Below are positions 33,895 to 38,262 of a stretch of DNA of 38,262 nucleotides, piece after piece; the stretch's first letter is position 1; every line of letters begins with the position of its first letter. The stretch is from contig DHIZ01000418.1 in the NCBI GenBank assembly GCA_002404055.1, forward strand, positions 1 through 38,262. Direction: 5' to 3'. The notes below the pieces were generated by a model. That model saw only the letters and a program-made list of their open reading frames with translations, was not told where the DNA came from and made no database searches. Both the position numbers and the translations under genes were made by a program. This DNA is from Chloroflexi bacterium UBA4733. GTDB lineage: Bacteria; Chloroflexota; UBA4733.

Positions 33895-34827
33895 ATGGAC
33901 CAGAGAATAGACACCGTACTGGAGGACTGCCGGCAGCGCCTGTCACGCGGCCAGTCGGCGGAGCAGTGCCTGGCTGTTTATCCGGCACACGCTGCCGAGC
34001 TGCGCAGTCTTTTGCCCCTTTTGACGCCGTTGCGACAACTCATCGAAGCGCCGGATGCCGCCTTTGTTGCGGCGGCGAGGCAGCGGTTCCATAGCCGGTT
34101 GCGGGAGGCGCAGGCGTTGCAACCGGCACGCGACCGCCGTGCTGCGCCGCTGCGCTGGCTACAGCGGCTTGCCATCCCTGTTGCTGCGGTCGTCGCCCTG
34201 GGCGGATCGGGCTTTGGCCTCGTCACCGCCTCTGCCGACGCCTTGCCCGGCAGCCCGCTGTTTTCTATCCAGCAGGCTCGGGAACAGGTTGTCCAGCGGC
34301 TGGCGCACAGCCCGGAACAGCAGGTCACCTACCAGCTTGGTCTGGTCGCCCACCGCCTCAAGCTGGTACACCAGGCCGAGGTCGAGCACGCCTCGCCGGT
34401 GGTGATCGACGAGTTGACGGCGAGCATGGTACAGGCGACGTCGCGCGCCGCCCAGGAACTGCAGGCGGTGCCGGAACCGCAACGTCAACGCATCCTCACG
34501 CGAGCAGCGCCGCTGCTGACGCAAGAAGAACGAATCCTCGCTCAGGATGGAGGACAGCGGACCAGTCCATCTCCGGCAATCATTGCGCAGCGGCGCGCGC
34601 AGTTCCTTGCCGCCCAGCAGCGCTTGCGGGCCGAACAGGCTGCGGCGGCAACGCCGCGGGCGGTTCCGACCCGTCAACCGAGCGCGACACCACTCGCCGG
34701 CGCCACTCCCCGACCGGCGATACGTCGCATCCCGAGGCTCGTGGCGACGCACACCGCACGGCTGCGCCAGTACCTGAACCGGCACGGGGCAGCAACGCCC
34801 CAGCCCGTACATACCGCCGCGCCCTAG
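33895..34827 (+). CDS. DUF5667-type membrane protein, putative sigma-factor partner
   Basis: 310 aa. The cytoplasmic N-terminus (QCLAVYPAHAAELRSLLPLL) resembles the start of proteins paired with ECF sigmas. One membrane segment (about residues 90-112, RLAIPVAAVVALGGSGFGLV) is followed by an extracytoplasmic helical DUF5667 domain (ALPGSPLFSIQQAREQVVQRLAHSPEQQVTYQLGLVAHRL) and a Pro/Ala/Arg-rich tail. It may tether or inhibit the sigma factor; no zinc-binding anti-sigma motif is visible. ATG 33895 has AAGGAG 10 nt upstream; GTG 33886 would overlap the sigma stop as GTGA but has the site too close. Confidence 0.82.
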   Translation: MDQRIDTVLEDCRQRLSRGQSAEQCLAVYPAHAAELRSLLPLLTPLRQLIEAPDAAFVAAARQRFHSRLREAQALQPARDRRAAPLRWLQRLAIPVAAVVALGGSGFGLVTASADALPGSPLFSIQQAREQVVQRLAHSPEQQVTYQLGLVAHRLKLVHQAEVEHASPVVIDELTASMVQATSRAAQELQAVPEPQRQRILTRAAPLLTQEERILAQDGGQRTSPSPAIIAQRRAQFLAAQQRLRAEQAAAATPRAVPTRQPSATPLAGATPRPAIRRIPRLVATHTARLRQYLNRHGAATPQPVHTAAP

Positions 34828-34961
34828 CGACTAAGGGAGAGAACCGGTCACTGCGGTCAAGCGCCACAGGGCGACGGGCCCTCGCCCCTCGGACGCCAGA
34901 CGGCAGCAACAGTCAACCTGAGTATTTCGCAGATAACGACAGTATGGAAAGGATGCCACCG

Positions 34962-35591
34962 ATGCCTCACACCTTCATTCGCCGTTTCATCCTCGTCGTC
35001 TCGGCCACGGCGCTTGGCATGTTCTTCCTGAGCAGTGCCGCTTTCGCGCAGGCCGTTCCCAAAGCGGCTGCCCAGCCAAAGGTTTGCGACTGGGGCCACC
35101 GCATCTGGAGCGTGCCGCAATCCTTCCACGCCGGCAGCGCCGATGGTTACTACATCTGGTGCGGACCATCGGAGACCGGTGCCACGGACCGCGAACTCCA
35201 CCTCCGCACGACAGACCAGAAGGGCGCCTTTGTCTACTCCGGTACGCTGCGCACCGACGGCGCCTTCAAGGATGTTGAGAAGGTTCGTGACGAGCAGGAC
35301 GATCACGTGGACATCATCGACAACGGCCACGAGATCAAGTTCTCCTTCGTGACATACTCCGGCATCGACGGCTTCAACTTCAACGTTGATGGCGGCACGA
35401 AGGTGCGCTACAAGCTGGACCAGAGTGGTACGCCGATCAGCACGTCGAGCATCTTCCTGGGCCAGGACAGCGTCCACCCCAAGCACAACCCGATGCAGAT
35501 CCATCGCCTGCACGAGCGCACGCCCGTGGCCAAGCCGGCCAAGCGTACGACCACCACGAGCACGAGCACGGCCACCGCACCGGCACAGTAA
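34962..35591 (+). CDS. Secreted protein of unknown function
   Basis: 209 aa. A signal peptide is clear: basic start MPHTFIRRF, hydrophobic ILVVSATALGMFFL, and an AFA cleavage site near residue 29. The mature part has two Cys (KVCDWG and IWCGPSE) that could form a disulphide. It is rich in Asp/Gly/Lys beta-like segments (DNGHEIKFSFVTYSGIDGFNFNVDGG) and ends in a Lys/Thr/Ala-rich tail. I do not recognise the family. ATG 34962 has GAAAGGA 8 nt upstream; ATGs at 34944 and 34953 are poorer. A strong terminator follows the stop. Confidence 0.78.
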   Translation: MPHTFIRRFILVVSATALGMFFLSSAAFAQAVPKAAAQPKVCDWGHRIWSVPQSFHAGSADGYYIWCGPSETGATDRELHLRTTDQKGAFVYSGTLRTDGAFKDVEKVRDEQDDHVDIIDNGHEIKFSFVTYSGIDGFNFNVDGGTKVRYKLDQSGTPISTSSIFLGQDSVHPKHNPMQIHRLHERTPVAKPAKRTTTTSTSTATAPAQ

Positions 35592-35607
35592 CCACTGAGC
35601 CAACAGC

Positions 35608-35648
35608 AAGGGGGCGGGTGCGCCAATGGCGCACCCGCCCCCTTTTGC
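35608..35648 (+). terminator. Rho-independent terminator after the secreted-protein gene
   Basis: Perfect 17-bp arms AAGGGGGCGGGTGCGCC (35608-35624) and its complement (35628-35644) enclose a 3-nt loop AAT. The 3' arm runs into TTTT (35643-35646). It lies 17 nt after the stop codon at 35591. Confidence 0.9.
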
Positions 35649-35681
35649 TGCCTGGGCCGGCGAATGCTACGTGATCGGCTG

Positions 35682-35687
35682 TATACT
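35682..35687 (+). promoter_or_regulatory. Possible -10 box of the ppdK promoter
   Basis: TATACT lies 55 nt upstream of the ppdK start, downstream of the terminator at 35608-35648, in a region with no other gene. No good -35 is seen at the expected spacing. Confidence 0.3.
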
Positions 35688-35742
35688 TTGGGTCACGAGA
35701 AACAGCATAGATGCTCGCGATTTGAGAAGGGCAAGATTCCTT

Positions 35743-38262
<2,520 letters not shown>

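Overview
The window is high-GC, densely coded bacterial DNA. The gene content points to an uncultured member of the Chloroflexota: an ECF sigma factor paired with a DUF5667-type membrane protein, a YvcK protein with an N-terminal membrane hairpin, an FhaA/FhaB/PbpA cell-wall group, and a GAACN4GTTC-type SOS box. The phylum assignment is an inference from content, not from a marker gene. No rRNA, intact tRNA, CRISPR array, transposase or integrase was found.

Left region (1-17310): an ImuB-like, catalytically degenerate Y-family polymerase under a LexA-type promoter opens the window. It is followed by a carbohydrate/acyl-CoA accessory region. On the minus strand, read right to left from a strong promoter at 9305-9333, lie a GHL6-type glycoside hydrolase, a CaiB/BaiF CoA-transferase, a MaoC hydratase, a lipoprotein sugar-binding protein and two ABC permeases (no ATPase). 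Divergent from it, on the plus strand, lie a LacI regulator, two solute-binding-protein homologues without signal peptides, and a Gfo/Idh/MocA dehydrogenase. Both divergent promoters carry near-identical LacI-type operators (TGGGATCGnTCCCA). A second LacI regulator with its own operator pair controls a GH29 alpha-L-fucosidase. Between the two regulons lies a degenerate 3' half of a tRNA-Lys(CTT), which looks like an old attachment site. The best candidate for an undescribed system is the LacI-1 regulon: cytoplasmic binding-protein homologues combined with a glycosidase, a CoA-transferase, a hydratase and a dehydrogenase.

Middle region (17328-27349): a minus-strand cell-envelope operon encodes a polyprenyl glycosylphosphotransferase, FhaA, FhaB, PbpA and a membrane-anchored protein. 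Divergently, on the plus strand, come a histidine phosphatase, yvcK, gap, pgk and tpiA, the lower glycolysis set. yvcK and gap each have a possible short upstream ORF whose stop overlaps the start codon.

Right region (27350-38262): a large inverted-repeat element, a hypothetical gene plus a nitrilase-fold protein that seems to lack its catalytic residues, a GT9 glycosyltransferase, a second Gfo/Idh/MocA enzyme, a small conserved-looking hypothetical, a DUF72 protein, the sigma/DUF5667 pair, a secreted protein ended by a clear terminator, and the first 840 codons of pyruvate, phosphate dikinase, cut by the window edge.
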